Assembly: GCA_032123495.1 (NCBI GenBank)
Contig: JAQBFG010000159.1
Coordinates: 1-16,415, forward strand
DNA: 16,415 nucleotides
Reading direction: 5' to 3'
Source of the DNA: JAAERC01 sp032123495
GTDB lineage: Bacteria; Zixibacteria; MSB-5A5; GN15; PGXB01
The position numbers and the translations under genes are program-made. The notes under the pieces are model-generated. The model was not told the DNA's origin. It saw only the letters and a list, made by a program, of their open reading frames with translations, and made no database searches. Positions 15,775 to 16,415 of this stretch are shown in pieces. The stretch's first letter is position 1. Every line of letters begins with the position of its first letter.

Positions 15775-16415
15775 CTAAAATCTGTGCGTTAGTTTAATCA
15801 CCGGAATTTTTTCGACCGCTGAATATCTTTTTAACTCGGCATTCACTGACCAGGTGTCGTCGGCAATCTGTTTATTGTGCCGGTTGGCCGAGATAGCTGC
15901 CTCAAAAGCCGAAACAAGATGAATGACGATTGAAAATGTTATAAAGGTCTTGGCATTATCAAGATAATCGTTGGCCGTCTTTCTCATATCCATATATGAT
16001 GCTCTGTGCGCTGTTAAAAAGACTGTAGTATCACTCCAGTAATCATCCCATCCGCCACGAAATTGATCATACTTACCAATCATCTCATAATATTGCTGGC
16101 TCTTGGTGCTGGGAAGATGCTCGGTAAACAACGTCGTATCATCATTAACAATGCCATCATAATGATCTCTAATCCATCCCCGGTATGTTTCAGAGTCAAG
16201 ATTTGGATAACTTGGCGGTGTGACATCATAAACGCCTCCGGTTGTATCCCCCTCGGTCCAATGAGCATCGGCAAATGCCGTAAACTCAATTGTTTTGTCA
16301 TCACCTTTGCTCTGACTACTAAAATGACCTCCCCACATTCCTATTTCCGCAACAAGAAAAAGCGCCGATTTGAGAATACCGGCACCGGCATATCTTTGAC
16401 CCAAACCTGGAATTA
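15775..16415 (-). CDS. DUF5683-like membrane protein, first tandem copy, N-terminus cut by window edge
   Basis: The frame is open to the right edge and has no convincing start. The first readable codons give IPGLGQRYAGAGILKSALF, which is the conserved PGxGQ.Y....K core that normally lies 50-90 residues into such proteins, so the true start is outside the window and the TTG at 16404 is not it. About 213 codons are visible. A hydrophobic segment covers KSALFLVAEIGMWGG and another lies near the end (TFITFSIVIHLVSAFEAAI). The protein ends IKLTHRF, matching VVTHRF of the next gene. The middle is rich in Asp, Tyr and Trp. Position, motif order and the shared ending show that it is a duplicated relative of the following gene. 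Role unknown. Confidence 0.75.
   Translation of the reverse strand, partial: IPGLGQRYAGAGILKSALFLVAEIGMWGGHFSSQSKGDDKTIEFTAFADAHWTEGDTTGGVYDVTPPSYPNLDSETYRGWIRDHYDGIVNDDTTLFTEHLPSTKSQQYYEMIGKYDQFRGGWDDYWSDTTVFLTAHRASYMDMRKTANDYLDNAKTFITFSIVIHLVSAFEAAISANRHNKQIADDTWSVNAELKRYSAVEKIPVIKLTHRF

Overview
The window is gene-dense, AT-rich bacterial DNA in which every supported gene lies on the minus strand, so transcription runs from high to low coordinates. Gaps are mostly 4-50 bases and several genes overlap. The gene set suggests a Gram-negative bacterium: Omp85-type barrel, large outer-membrane beta protein ending in Phe, lipobox protein, DUF5683 proteins, and a MoxR/DUF58/BatABC operon. A member of the Fibrobacteres-Chlorobi-Bacteroidetes (FCB) superphylum, possibly a candidate phylum such as Zixibacteria, fits best. 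The taxonomic guess is inference and no marker gene is present.

Right block (16415 down to about 9048), envelope genes. Two tandem DUF5683-like proteins come first, the upstream one cut by the window edge. They are followed by a lipoprotein with six NHL repeats (probable beta-propeller), an 1086-residue exported beta-rich protein with an internally duplicated domain and a Tyr/Gly repeat, and a compact Omp85/TamA-like protein. The 1086-aa and Omp85 genes overlap by 14 bases, with a strong ribosome binding site for the second lying inside the first. The lipoprotein, large beta protein and Omp85 protein look like a co-expressed outer-membrane module that I cannot match to a named system; this is the best candidate for something undescribed.

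Middle (9010-8153): a UbiA-family prenyltransferase whose motifs resemble archaeal-type digeranylgeranylglyceryl phosphate (DGGGP) synthase. A 115-base gap then carries a plausible promoter for the next block.

Left block (8037 down to 1), a Bat operon: BatD-like membrane protein, MoxR AAA+ ATPase, DUF58 protein, a TPR protein fused to a SurA/PrsA-like chaperone region without its parvulin domain, a second BatD-like protein, the VWA proteins BatA and BatB, a small TPR protein, and BatC, whose Gln/Glu-rich tail runs off the left edge. In this family a MoxR ATPase is thought to act with VWA proteins at the membrane. The added chaperone-like and TPR proteins suggest a periplasmic assembly or protein-quality role, but no substrate can be read from the sequence.

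No tRNA, rRNA, CRISPR array, insertion sequence or convincing intrinsic terminator was seen. No stretch over 300 bases lacks a gene; the longest gap is the 115 bases at 8038-8152.
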